Positions 1 through 6,099 of a stretch of DNA of 44,386 bases are shown here, one piece after another. The DNA comes from a virus. Under the pieces are notes generated by a model. The model made no database searches. It was not told the DNA's origin and saw only the letters and a program-made list of their open reading frames with translations. Location of the stretch: IMG/VR virus record IMGVR_UViG_3300005253_000543, positions 1 through 44,386 of that record; one strand, 5' to 3'. Position 1 is the first letter of the stretch. The number at the start of each line of letters is the position of its first letter. Position numbers and translations under genes: made by a program.

Positions 1-25
1 GCTCGGAGATGTGTATAAGAGACAG
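1..25. other. Residual Nextera/Tn5 sequencing adapter
   Basis: The first 25 bases match the 3' end of the Illumina Nextera read-2 adapter, and bases 7-25 are the 19-bp Tn5 mosaic end (AGATGTGTATAAGAGACAG). This is library DNA, not phage. Homology to the other end of the window begins at base 26, directly after it, so the true sequence starts there. Confidence 0.97.
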
Positions 26-1075
26 GGCTAGTGGAGGCGGCGGGGCCTCACCCTTCGACCGACTCCCATCCATCAACTGAACGTCTGGAACGCTTTTCCC
101 TTCGACCTCAGAGAAGGTTTTGTTGCCGATAGACTTGATTCCCATGATGTTGAGATATTTTCCGTTCCTCTGTACGACCAAATTTGCCTGTTCGCCCTGG
201 CCCGCTTTGAGATAGGGCCACAAGTCTTTTTTCCAGCAAGTGCATTCCCAATTCCCGTACTCCACCTTGACGTAGTTCCCCTTGCGGTAGATGACTTCCT
301 GATAGCGGTTAATCTTTGCCAGTGTGCCCGCAGGCGGGTCGGTTGGTATCGGTGGGTCTGCCGGCGGGTCAGGCGGCGGCGCCGGCGGTAGAGCGGGCGC
401 AGAGAGTGGCCGGCCTTCTGTGTCGGTGACTTCGCGGCCTTCCGGGGAAAGATCGTCGTCCGCCTGCATCATTTCCTCGTCGGTGTAGATGTCCGCTAGG
501 TCGGGGTAGGCTTTCCGCAGGGCAAGAGCTTCGGCACACTTAGCCAGCATGTGCCTGGGCATCTTCCGCCACATGAAGGCTTCGGGGGAGTTAATGTCGG
601 CTGGCGAGAACTCCTGCCAAAAGGCTGTCGCCACGGTCGGTTGTTCGACGCCCTTCTTCCACAACTTGATGCGGGCCAGGATGGGGATTTTTTTGTCTGT
701 TCCGTACTCATAGTCCGCTTCGCCTATCGAACCGAAGTCCTTGTGGCTCCTTGCGGCCATCGCCCGATAGCCGTCAATCCCAATCTGAATAGCCATCTTG
801 CCTTTGCGCTTGACACAGTGAAGTTGTCGGGTGAAGGGGTCGAGCTTGTGCTTCTTTGCGACGAACATGAACAGGGCAAATTCGTCGGGAGTGGTGTCTT
901 TGGCAACCGTGCGCTGCAAGAGAGCTATCTGTTCCGGGCGAAGTCCATGCTCTCGCCTTGCGAGTTGTTCCGGCAAAACTCCCGCGACAAGCGCGGTCGA
1001 AGTCTGCCGCTTGCGCTTGGGTGGCTTGCGCTTCGTGCGCCGTTTGCGCTTTGGTTTGCCTTTCTTAGACCGCAT
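26..1075 (-). CDS. bet: Bet/RecT-family recombinase, 3'-truncated second version
   Basis: Reading the minus strand from the ATG at 1073-1075 gives an uninterrupted frame to the contig edge, beginning MRSKKGKPKRKRRT and containing the same single-strand annealing domain as the complete gene at 43021-44319 (EFALFMFVAKKHKLDPFTRQ, then IQIGIDGYRAMAA). About 80 C-terminal residues are missing because the contig ends, and the frame runs on into the adapter. The start overlaps the stop of the coiled-coil gene upstream by 11 bases. It differs from the other copy by scattered substitutions and by two compensating codon-sized indels, one near residue 33 and one in the proline-rich linker. That indicates natural divergence, not read error. 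It is probably the same genomic locus in another strain, not a true paralogue. Confidence 0.9.
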
Positions 1076-1838
1076 CGACACTCCATACTTCGATCCCAGG
1101 ACAAGCAGCTTCGGCCTTTTTCTTGTCTTTGGCTGCGCGAACCATCCTTCCAATTGCAGCCTCGTCAGCCATCCGGTATGTGCCTGGAATCAAGGCATAA
1201 TTGAGAATGCGAAACTTCCAGTTCGTCCGGCCCTTGATGCCAGCCATCTTTGGGATCGAGGGCTTCACCTTGACCTCTTTGACCTGGGCGGCGGCTTCCG
1301 CCGCATCTTGCGCCGCCCTTACGTCTGCGTCAGCCTGCGCGGTTGCTTCTCTCGAAAGCCTGTTAGCGTCCCGCTTCCCAAATTCGCCAGCCTTGCGCGC
1401 TTGCTCAATTTCTTTTTCCCGCTGCTTGCGCTGGGCTTCGGCGTCACGCTCAGCGGCTATTCGCCCTCTTTCGGCTTCTGCGGCAGCCACTCGGCGGCGG
1501 TCGGCGTTGAGCTTTTCCTGTTCCACTTCCGCAGCCCTGCGCTCCTCTTCACGCCACAGAGAAGCCTTTCCTGATGCAAGCTCAGCGATAGGTGTCACCC
1601 GGTTCACGAAAGCAGCCTTCTGGTTGCGTAGTGTTTCCAAATGCTCGCGCGCCGAGTTGATGCCTGGGTCTAGTACGAAGCCAACCGCCTTGATTTCTTT
1701 CCGCGCATCCAAGGCAATCTGGCAAGCGAGCGTATAAGATTCCTGGTCTCTTACTTGAATCGAGGTTGCTTGCTCGTAGAGGATGGCAAGTCTGCTTTCA
1801 ATTGGCTTTGTATCAATCGGTGTAAGCGTTGTGCTCAT
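1065..1838 (-). CDS. Coiled-coil protein encoded directly upstream of bet
   Basis: A 257-residue protein. Residues 1-75 are probably helical. Residues about 90-185 form a long charged Ala/Arg/Glu coiled coil (WREEERRAAEVEQEKLNADRR onward). The C-terminal 55 residues (KGRTNWKFRI, IPGTYR, CPGIEVWSVDAV) resemble the tail of proteins that often accompany RecT/Bet or ERF genes in phages and whose function is unknown. It is preceded by a GAGGACGG ribosome site, and its stop overlaps the bet start by 11 bases, so the two are likely translationally coupled. A role in recombination is inferred from position. It does not look like a lambda-exonuclease or YqaJ nuclease. Confidence 0.8.
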   Translation of the reverse strand: MSTTLTPIDTKPIESRLAILYEQATSIQVRDQESYTLACQIALDARKEIKAVGFVLDPGINSAREHLETLRNQKAAFVNRVTPIAELASGKASLWREEERRAAEVEQEKLNADRRRVAAAEAERGRIAAERDAEAQRKQREKEIEQARKAGEFGKRDANRLSREATAQADADVRAAQDAAEAAAQVKEVKVKPSIPKMAGIKGRTNWKFRILNYALIPGTYRMADEAAIGRMVRAAKDKKKAEAACPGIEVWSVDAV

Positions 1839-1845
1839 TCCGTCC

Positions 1846-2109
1846 TCACTTCACCACGAAGATTCCTACTAACTTGATGTGGACCGTCTTTCCCCGGCGT
1901 CGCGCCTCAAGCTTCAAGGTTCGGTGGGTTTTGGCAGCGAGATAAAGAGAGCTAGCTAGTTGGATAGATTCAACGGAAACTGGCAACCATTTATCTTTTC
2001 CAAGTTTCTTTACCGCTTCCCATATGGGTATCCAAGAAGCCAGCTTTCCCCTAGGAGCAGGTGCTTCCTTCGATGGCTTACCAATGTCGAAAGGTTGAAC
2101 GATGTTCAT
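1846..2109 (-). CDS. Small protein of unknown function
   Basis: An 87-residue protein starting MNIVQPFDIGKP, basic toward the C-terminus (LEARRRGKTVHIKLVGIFVVK). No family was recognised. Its ATG overlaps the stop of the upstream zinc protein (ATGA), and the next gene follows within eight bases, so it belongs to the compact early operon. The basic, strand-rich tail would suit nucleic-acid binding, but nothing specific supports that. Confidence 0.65.
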   Translation of the reverse strand: MNIVQPFDIGKPSKEAPAPRGKLASWIPIWEAVKKLGKDKWLPVSVESIQLASSLYLAAKTHRTLKLEARRRGKTVHIKLVGIFVVK

Positions 2110-2297
2110 GCCGTTTTCTCCAGTACCTCAGGAAGTTCAGACCAGCAGACCCAGCACACTGTTCCGCCGAAAAGTGTTGTGCGTTTGTCGTTCACAAACA
2201 GAGAGCGCATCACATGGCAGCTCCCGCACCTCTGAGGCGTGAACGCCAGTACAAGGCAGCTACCATCCGGCCCCCAGATGTATTCGACTTCTGCCAT
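2106..2297 (-). CDS. Small cysteine-rich, probably zinc-binding protein
   Basis: A 63-residue protein starting MAEVEYIWGPDGS. Two CxxC pairs (CGSCH and CWVCW) about 30 residues apart are typical of a zinc ribbon. The start was chosen because GGGGAGGG lies just upstream. An earlier in-frame ATG two codons upstream is possible. It overlaps its neighbours by a few bases on both sides. Role unknown. Confidence 0.65.
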   Translation of the reverse strand: MAEVEYIWGPDGSCLVLAFTPQRCGSCHVMRSLFVNDKRTTLFGGTVCWVCWSELPEVLEKTA

Positions 2298-2299
2298 TT

Positions 2300-2521
2300 T
2301 CATCCCTCCCCACAACCGGCCCGGCGTTCCATGTCCCGCTCATGGGCTTCCAGGTCGGGCTGTGTGCAAGTGTGGTGCTCCCGATTGATGTGCATAGTGC
2401 CGTAACCATTTTCGTTTGGCGGACAATGGCATCCTCCGCGCGGATGTGTGGCATAAGAGCCGCAATCAGGGCAGGGGTGCTCTCTCCAAGACCGTAACTT
2501 GTTGTATTCTTCCCTCGTCAT
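2300..2521 (-). CDS. Small Cys/His-rich protein
   Basis: A 73-residue protein, MTREEYNKLRSWREHPCPDC..., with CPDC, CHCPP and HHTC groups that could hold one or two metal ions. The start overlaps the stop of the HTPLPW protein (ATGA), and its own stop falls within the ribosome site of the next gene. No known family was recognised. Confidence 0.6.
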   Translation of the reverse strand: MTREEYNKLRSWREHPCPDCGSYATHPRGGCHCPPNENGYGTMHINREHHTCTQPDLEAHERDMERRAGCGEG

Positions 2522-2964
2522 TCCGCTTTCCCCCCTAGAGCCGCTTCGACTTCGCGGATGGATTCCTCTAGGCGCTTGAATGTTGATGCTTCCCTTGAAT
2601 CAAAGCCCCTGCCATGTCCGAGTAATCCTAAGAGCGCATAAGCATCGCGGGCGGCTCCCAGCAACTCCTCCACCTTCGGGCGGGCGTTGACGGAGGTGAC
2701 GATGAGTTTGGCATTGGCTGAGTTTTGGTCGAGAAAGTCGGAAGAGTCGAATCCCGCCCAATGTACAACCTCTTTCCTGGTGCCAGCCTTCATAATGCAA
2801 AGCACATGCTGGTTTTCAAAAATCTCCCACGGCAACGGCGTATGCTTCGTTTCTCTCATCGCCTCGACCTCTCCAGTTTCTCTTTCAATGGACAGCACAG
2901 CTAGGATTAGAATCAGGCTTAGGCTCACAACCATTGCAGCTACAAAAAACACTTTGCTAAACAT
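2518..2964 (-). CDS. HTPxPW-type phage protein with an N-terminal membrane segment
   Basis: From the ATG at 2962-2964 (after AAGGAG) the 148-residue product begins MFSKVFF, has one strong transmembrane helix (about residues 5-24), and continues into KHTPLPWEIFENQ... NAKLIVTSVNARPKVEELL. That second part is the usual layout of a widespread small phage family that normally begins directly at MxxHTPxPW. The membrane segment is therefore an unusual in-frame extension. An internal ATG before RETKHTPLPW, with GAGG upstream, could also yield the soluble form alone. A related protein is encoded at 41951-42223. Function unknown. Confidence 0.7.
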   Translation of the reverse strand: MFSKVFFVAAMVVSLSLILILAVLSIERETGEVEAMRETKHTPLPWEIFENQHVLCIMKAGTRKEVVHWAGFDSSDFLDQNSANAKLIVTSVNARPKVEELLGAARDAYALLGLLGHGRGFDSREASTFKRLEESIREVEAALGGKAE

Positions 2965-2966
2965 GG

Positions 2967-3116
2967 TCATTTCTCCTTGCTTGGCCCCAGCATTTCGTCT
3001 ATCAGCGGCTTGATGTCCGCGTGCCACACAACGGGGAACAGTAAGCGAATCACGAACCAGCACACAACTCCCCCGCAGACTAGAATCAACTCGAAGATGA
3101 GCAGGTCTAAGAGCAT
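2967..3116 (-). CDS. Small membrane protein (49 residues)
   Basis: A short gene, MLLDLLIFELILVCGGVVCW..., with one or two hydrophobic helices spanning residues 2-31 and a charged tail ending SKEK. The ATG overlaps the stop of the upstream gene, and the AAGGAGAA at its own 3' end serves the next gene, so it fits the operon tightly. It could be a small inner-membrane or lysis-related peptide. No family is assignable. Confidence 0.65.
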   Translation of the reverse strand: MLLDLLIFELILVCGGVVCWFVIRLLFPVVWHADIKPLIDEMLGPSKEK

Positions 3117-3361
3117 CGCTGTCTCACCCTTTTAGCGGTCAGTTCAATGCAAACCGTTCTATTGTCACCATGCCTGGGAATAAAGGTAGCAAGCAGCCGC
3201 CTAAAAAACGTCCTCTCAAAAATGTGCAAATGTCTTGCTTGTTCGCCTTTCTTGGACTTCGGGCCTTTGAAATAACAGCGAAACAAGTCTCCGTTGGCTC
3301 GATAGTGTGCGCTTTCTATCCACACCCTCTGCTTATTGACCTGCTGCCTACTTCTTTTCAC
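3107..3361 (-). CDS. Basic small protein, GTG start
   Basis: An 84-residue basic protein read from a GTG just inside the end of the upstream membrane-protein gene, with GAGAGG immediately before it. Sequence includes QRVWIESAHYRANGDLFRCY and FRRLLATFIPRHGDNRT. A longer frame exists to a TTG at 3439, but that part overlaps the upstream gene in another frame and was rejected as the start. Function unknown. Confidence 0.55.
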   Translation of the reverse strand: MKRSRQQVNKQRVWIESAHYRANGDLFRCYFKGPKSKKGEQARHLHIFERTFFRRLLATFIPRHGDNRTVCIELTAKRVRQRCS

Positions 3362-3497
3362 TACCTCTCTCCCATGTCCGGCGGTGCGTGCGCCGTTCCT
3401 CTTCCGCCAGCATCTTTTTGTGCGCTCGGAAAGCCCCAATCAGAATCCAAGCCGAAAGAAGTGCAGCCACTAAAAGCACCCAGCCAAAGAAGTCCAT
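3348..3497 (-). CDS. Small single-span membrane protein (49 residues)
   Basis: MDFFGWVLLVAALLSAWILI followed by a very basic and charged cytoplasmic-type tail (HKKMLAEEERRTHRR). One clear transmembrane helix covers residues 5-22. It starts directly after the stop of the gene at 3501-3821 and overlaps the next gene. Topology is like that of many phage accessory membrane peptides. No function can be given. Confidence 0.65.
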   Translation of the reverse strand: MDFFGWVLLVAALLSAWILIGAFRAHKKMLAEEERRTHRRTWERGSEKK

Positions 3498-3500
3498 CGC

Positions 3501-3821
3501 TCACGCTCCCTTGAGAGGTACGGGGGCATCGGTGGAAAGCGACACCCCCGCAGTCGTGTATGGACTGCCCTTGTCTCGGTCGGAGGGGCCAGGGGCAGTC
3601 TGGTGAGAAGTCAACCTAGTAAAGATAGCGTAGAGAGAATCTGCCGAAACCCTAATGTGCCTGTTGCGTATATCCCTGGTCGGTGGTTCAAGAACTGTCG
3701 CCCTGAAAGTGCAGCCGTTTCTTCTACACCTACCAGCAAAACCGTTAAGCTTTCGCCGTCCACCATCAAAGGCAAACTTCTTTGGCGTGTATTCCATGTG
3801 GTGCAGGAAGCGGCAGTTCAT
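3501..3821 (-). CDS. Hypothetical protein with duplicated leader motif
   Basis: A 106-residue protein beginning MNCRFLHHMEYTPKKF. The first codons match the beginning of the upstream gene (MSFRFLYHWRMKW) at DNA level over about 27 bases, so the two starts share a duplicated leader. The middle (GRCRRNGCTFRATVLEPPTRDIRNRHIRVSADSL) looks like a folded basic domain. An internal ATG (MEYTPKK) could be the real start if the leader is regulatory. Function unknown. Confidence 0.55.
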   Translation of the reverse strand: MNCRFLHHMEYTPKKFAFDGGRRKLNGFAGRCRRNGCTFRATVLEPPTRDIRNRHIRVSADSLYAIFTRLTSHQTAPGPSDRDKGSPYTTAGVSLSTDAPVPLKGA

Positions 3822-3824
3822 TTC

Positions 3825-4190
3825 TCAGGCCCTTTCGGTCCTCTCTTTTTTTCGGTAACGCGCGCGAATGAGTTGCACCATATTTATTGCATTTTCTTCC
3901 GTCTCTACAATAATGGCGCACATCTCATTCTCCTGGCGCCTCGCTTCTTGAATCTTCGCGTCGAGTTGCAGCCCATCCCTTAACTTAACTCGTAGTCCCT
4001 CCAAGAGATTCTTGTTTTGATTCATCAAGACATCATAAAACGAGTCGTAATAACTAAGTTTACCGACCGCTTTTTCTAGTGTGTAGACTGCGTGTTCTAA
4101 CCTTTCTAGTAGCACTGCCTGTTTCTGTTGCCGTTGCTGACGTTTGGTAAGCCACTTCATTCGCCAGTGGTACAGGAAGCGGAAGCTCAT
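3825..4190 (-). CDS. Coiled-coil early protein
   Basis: A 121-residue, mostly helical protein. After the MSFRFLYHW leader it has a basic Gln-rich segment (RQQRQQKQ) and long amphipathic helices (LERLEHAVYTLEKAVGKL, then KIQEARRQENEMCAIIVETEENA). Its ATG overlaps the stop of the RHH regulator gene. A second ATG lies at 4160. No family recognised. Confidence 0.6.
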   Translation of the reverse strand: MSFRFLYHWRMKWLTKRQQRQQKQAVLLERLEHAVYTLEKAVGKLSYYDSFYDVLMNQNKNLLEGLRVKLRDGLQLDAKIQEARRQENEMCAIIVETEENAINMVQLIRARYRKKERTERA

Positions 4191-4191
4191 T

Positions 4192-4365
4192 TCAAACAGC
4201 CTTTGCAGGCTTGTTGTCCGTGCGCCTATCTAATTCTTGACGGGCAAGCGTGCGGAACCACTCGCTTAGGTTCATTCGTTGTCTGCGTGCCTGCCCGATG
4301 AACCGCCTACGTTCTCCGCGCCGCAATCGGATATTCACTTGGCTTCGTTTTGATTGGGTAAGCAT
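4192..4365 (-). CDS. Ribbon-helix-helix (Arc/CopG-like) DNA-binding protein
   Basis: From ATG 4363-4365 the product (57 residues) reads MLTQSKRSQVNIRLRRGERRRF..., with a short beta strand (SQVNIRLR) followed by two helices ending NLSEWFRTLARQELDRR. That is the layout of RHH repressors, which bind as dimers of dimers to tandem operators. It is the first gene of the early block, and upstream lie two identical 8-bp repeats one helical turn apart, so autoregulation is likely (inference). No strong Shine-Dalgarno site precedes it. Translation may be leaderless from the promoter proposed upstream. Confidence 0.7.
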   Translation of the reverse strand: MLTQSKRSQVNIRLRRGERRRFIGQARRQRMNLSEWFRTLARQELDRRTDNKPAKAV

Positions 4366-4374
4366 GATAGACGC

Positions 4375-4403
4375 ACCATAGACGCTAGACAAATAAAAAG
4401 CAA
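4375..4403 (-). promoter_or_regulatory. Candidate early promoter
   Basis: On the minus strand TTGCTT (4403-4398), a 17-base spacer and TATGGT (4380-4375) form a moderate sigma-70-type promoter. The predicted start point is about 4368, only a few bases before the RHH start codon. It is located where the early operon must begin, but the match is imperfect. Confidence 0.35.
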
Positions 4404-4406
4404 GCG

Positions 4407-4425
4407 TTTTAATGTGATTTTAATG
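4407..4425. promoter_or_regulatory. Tandem operator-like direct repeat
   Basis: TTTTAATG occurs at 4407-4414 and again at 4418-4425, an 11-base period that places both on the same face of the helix. It lies just upstream of the proposed -35 of the RHH gene. RHH repressors typically bind such tandem short sites, so this is the likely operator. Confidence 0.45.
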
Positions 4426-4452
4426 CGGCGTGTTTTCTTATACTTGGAGGGA

Positions 4453-4481
4453 GGGGCCGGGGAGTGGCGCTTCCCGACCCC
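4453..4481. terminator. Strong GC hairpin, possible late-operon terminator
   Basis: GGGGCCGGGGAG and CTTCCCGACCCC pair around a five-base loop with only two imperfect positions. It lies just after the last late gene (ends 4497) and before the early promoter, where a terminator is expected. No T-run follows on either strand, so termination is inferred from position and stem strength only. Confidence 0.4.
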
Positions 4482-4496
4482 TTGTGAGAGAGGATA

Positions 4497-4814
4497 CTAC
4501 GTTTTGGGAACTACACCTTTCAGGCGGGCAACAGCCATTTCAATCAAGAGATTCAGCAAGGAATCTTTGACTTCGATTCCACCGTCTTTCGCCGCTTGCT
4601 TGATGCGCTTGAAGGCCGCACCTTTCTTCTGCGAGTTGGTTAGGTTGCCAGCCTCCAACTCACGGACTACCGCCCAAGCCACCTTGCCCAATTTGGTCTT
4701 GAGCATAGCCCGGGCTGCTGCGATCAGCTTGTTCAGGGCTGACTTTCCAAACATTCCGACTGCGACCTTCTTGAAGAACCTCCAGAGTTTTCCGAACAAC
4801 TTCTTTACTCCCAT
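4497..4814 (-). CDS. Small basic amphipathic protein, possible lysis-cassette member
   Basis: A 105-residue basic protein with an amphipathic cationic N-terminus (MGVKKLFGKLWRFFKKVAVG). The C-terminal half (KGAAFKRIKQAAKDGGIEVKDSLLNLLIEMAVARLKG) resembles the C-terminal pattern of LL-H type phage holins. No classical transmembrane helix is obvious. It is the last gene of the late operon, downstream of the endolysin, which suits lysis or membrane association. The function is a guess. Confidence 0.55.
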   Translation of the reverse strand: MGVKKLFGKLWRFFKKVAVGMFGKSALNKLIAAARAMLKTKLGKVAWAVVRELEAGNLTNSQKKGAAFKRIKQAAKDGGIEVKDSLLNLLIEMAVARLKGVVPKT

Positions 4815-4824
4815 GACACTCTCC

Positions 4825-5517
4825 TTATTTTACGATCCCTTGGAAGAAGCTGCCGACTGAGCCGATCAGTTGCAGCAAGAACAACCCTGCACGCTTCGCT
4901 AGGTTGGCTGGCTTAGTCATCTGCTTTACCTTCTTCTCAATATGGGCCGTGGTTTTGTTGATGTTCTCCGCTGCGCCAGCAACCTCCTGAGCGATTTTCT
5001 CAGTGGATTGCAAGGTAGCGGGAATGCTTGGATCTCCGGTGATGCGGGCGGCGTTTGCTGAGGCTTCGGCTAGGTTCTTCAACACTGGCTGGAGTGCTTG
5101 TACCGCAGCCGATACTTCCTCAGCCACTTCCTGCATGTTGGCATCGGTGTTTTCGAGTGACTTTGCCAGTTGGGGGAGAATATCAGTGCGGAAGCTGGCG
5201 AGTGTCTTTTCAGCCTCGCGCAGTACACGGCCTGCCTGTCGGCTGTTCTTGGCCCAATACTGCCGCTGTTCCTGGGAGGCTTTGGCCCATTCGTCCGAAG
5301 CCTGGGCTATCCGCATGAGAGTGGCATCGGTGTGCTCCAGTGTCCCACTCAGGCCGGCGCGCAGATCCAGCAGCAACTCCTCAAACTGCTGAACGCCGCC
5401 TGTGCTCTGATGCAGGACAACCGTGGTTTGCACCATCGCGGCGCCCACAGACAGGGCGGCTAGGGTGGTAGCCACTTGCAGCGAGAGCTTGATGACCTTT
5501 GCGATCTTGTCGAACAC
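4825..5517 (-). CDS. Membrane-anchored coiled-coil protein, candidate lysis or envelope protein
   Basis: A 230-residue protein from a GTG start directly abutting the upstream stop. An N-terminal hydrophobic helix (about residues 12-34, LSLQVATTLAALSVGAAMVQTT) is followed by a long helical region rich in Ala/Glu/Gln with chemoreceptor-like heptads (residues about 45-195), and a second hydrophobic stretch at the C-terminus (AGLFLLQLIGSVGSFFQGIV). Both ends could insert in the inner membrane. Following the endolysin, it may be holin- or spanin-like, but the length is unusual for those families. Confidence 0.6.
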   Translation of the reverse strand: MFDKIAKVIKLSLQVATTLAALSVGAAMVQTTVVLHQSTGGVQQFEELLLDLRAGLSGTLEHTDATLMRIAQASDEWAKASQEQRQYWAKNSRQAGRVLREAEKTLASFRTDILPQLAKSLENTDANMQEVAEEVSAAVQALQPVLKNLAEASANAARITGDPSIPATLQSTEKIAQEVAGAAENINKTTAHIEKKVKQMTKPANLAKRAGLFLLQLIGSVGSFFQGIVK

Positions 5518-5703
5518 TTACTTCCCTTTCAGCTTCGGGTACTTCTCTGTTATGCCTTTGCGGAAATTACCTGCCAGTGCGTTCAAAAACTTCACCAGAA
5601 CCTTGCCCCACATCGGCTCGATTTCTTTCGGTTCTGGCAGCGACTCGACCAAGGCATTCAATCCGTAGTACAGCCCGATAACCACCATAGTTTCTGTTTC
5701 CAT
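5518..5703 (-). CDS. Small protein of the lysis region
   Basis: A 61-residue protein, METETMVVIGLYYGLNALVESLPEP..., preceded by a strong AGGAGG site. The first 20 residues are moderately hydrophobic and the rest is helical and basic (FRKGITEKYPKLKGK). It lies between the endolysin and the membrane-anchored protein. A holin role is possible but not supported by a clear membrane span. Confidence 0.55.
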   Translation of the reverse strand: METETMVVIGLYYGLNALVESLPEPKEIEPMWGKVLVKFLNALAGNFRKGITEKYPKLKGK

Positions 5704-5712
5704 GACAGCCTC

Positions 5713-6099
5713 CTATGCTTTTGTCCACGGCCCTTGAAAGTGAGCCATATCCTTTTTCGTCCACCGTCCTCCCCAAACTAAGCCGAGGGATTCTCCAATC
5801 TTCCCAATTCTTTCCCACACTGGATCGTTGGAATCCCACTGGAGTTTGTCCGGGCCGTGAAGTTGGAACATAGCGAAAGGCGCGACATCTATGGCCTCAG
5901 CACGCATCTCTGGGGGTTGCGGCAGGTGCTTGGAGTTCATAGTCCAAGAGACGCCCTTCTTGATATTCTCTTTCTGCTCCTCCTCCGTCCGAAGAGTGTC
6001 CAGAACCATCAAAGGAATCTGGGCTTCGGTGCATCGGGCTAGAAATTCAATCACTAGCGGTCGGAAGCGCGTGCTCAGGTCTGAAAGGCGACGGCTCAT
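5713..6099 (-). CDS. M15-type endolysin (L-Ala-D-Glu peptidase)
   Basis: A 128-residue protein with the D-Ala-D-Ala carboxypeptidase/endolysin fold of peptidase family M15. It has DTLRTEEEQ (helix start), SKHLPQPPEMRAEAIDVAP (the zinc ligands His and Asp) and, near the end, WGGRWTKKDMAHFQ (catalytic acid and third zinc-ligand His). Length matches single-domain phage endolysins such as that of T5. It would cut peptidoglycan stem peptides at lysis. No signal peptide is visible, so release through a holin is expected. It lies directly after the tailspike gene. Confidence 0.9.
   Translation of the reverse strand: MSRRLSDLSTRFRPLVIEFLARCTEAQIPLMVLDTLRTEEEQKENIKKGVSWTMNSKHLPQPPEMRAEAIDVAPFAMFQLHGPDKLQWDSNDPVWERIGKIGESLGLVWGGRWTKKDMAHFQGPWTKA

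Noticed and set aside
551-1737. Three long plus-strand frames (217, 247 and 178 codons)
   Set aside because: They run opposite the bet and coiled-coil genes, whose protein motifs and the second bet copy confirm the minus strand.
4453-4481. Definite intrinsic terminator
   Set aside because: The stem is strong, but no T-run follows on either strand; kept only as a candidate terminator.
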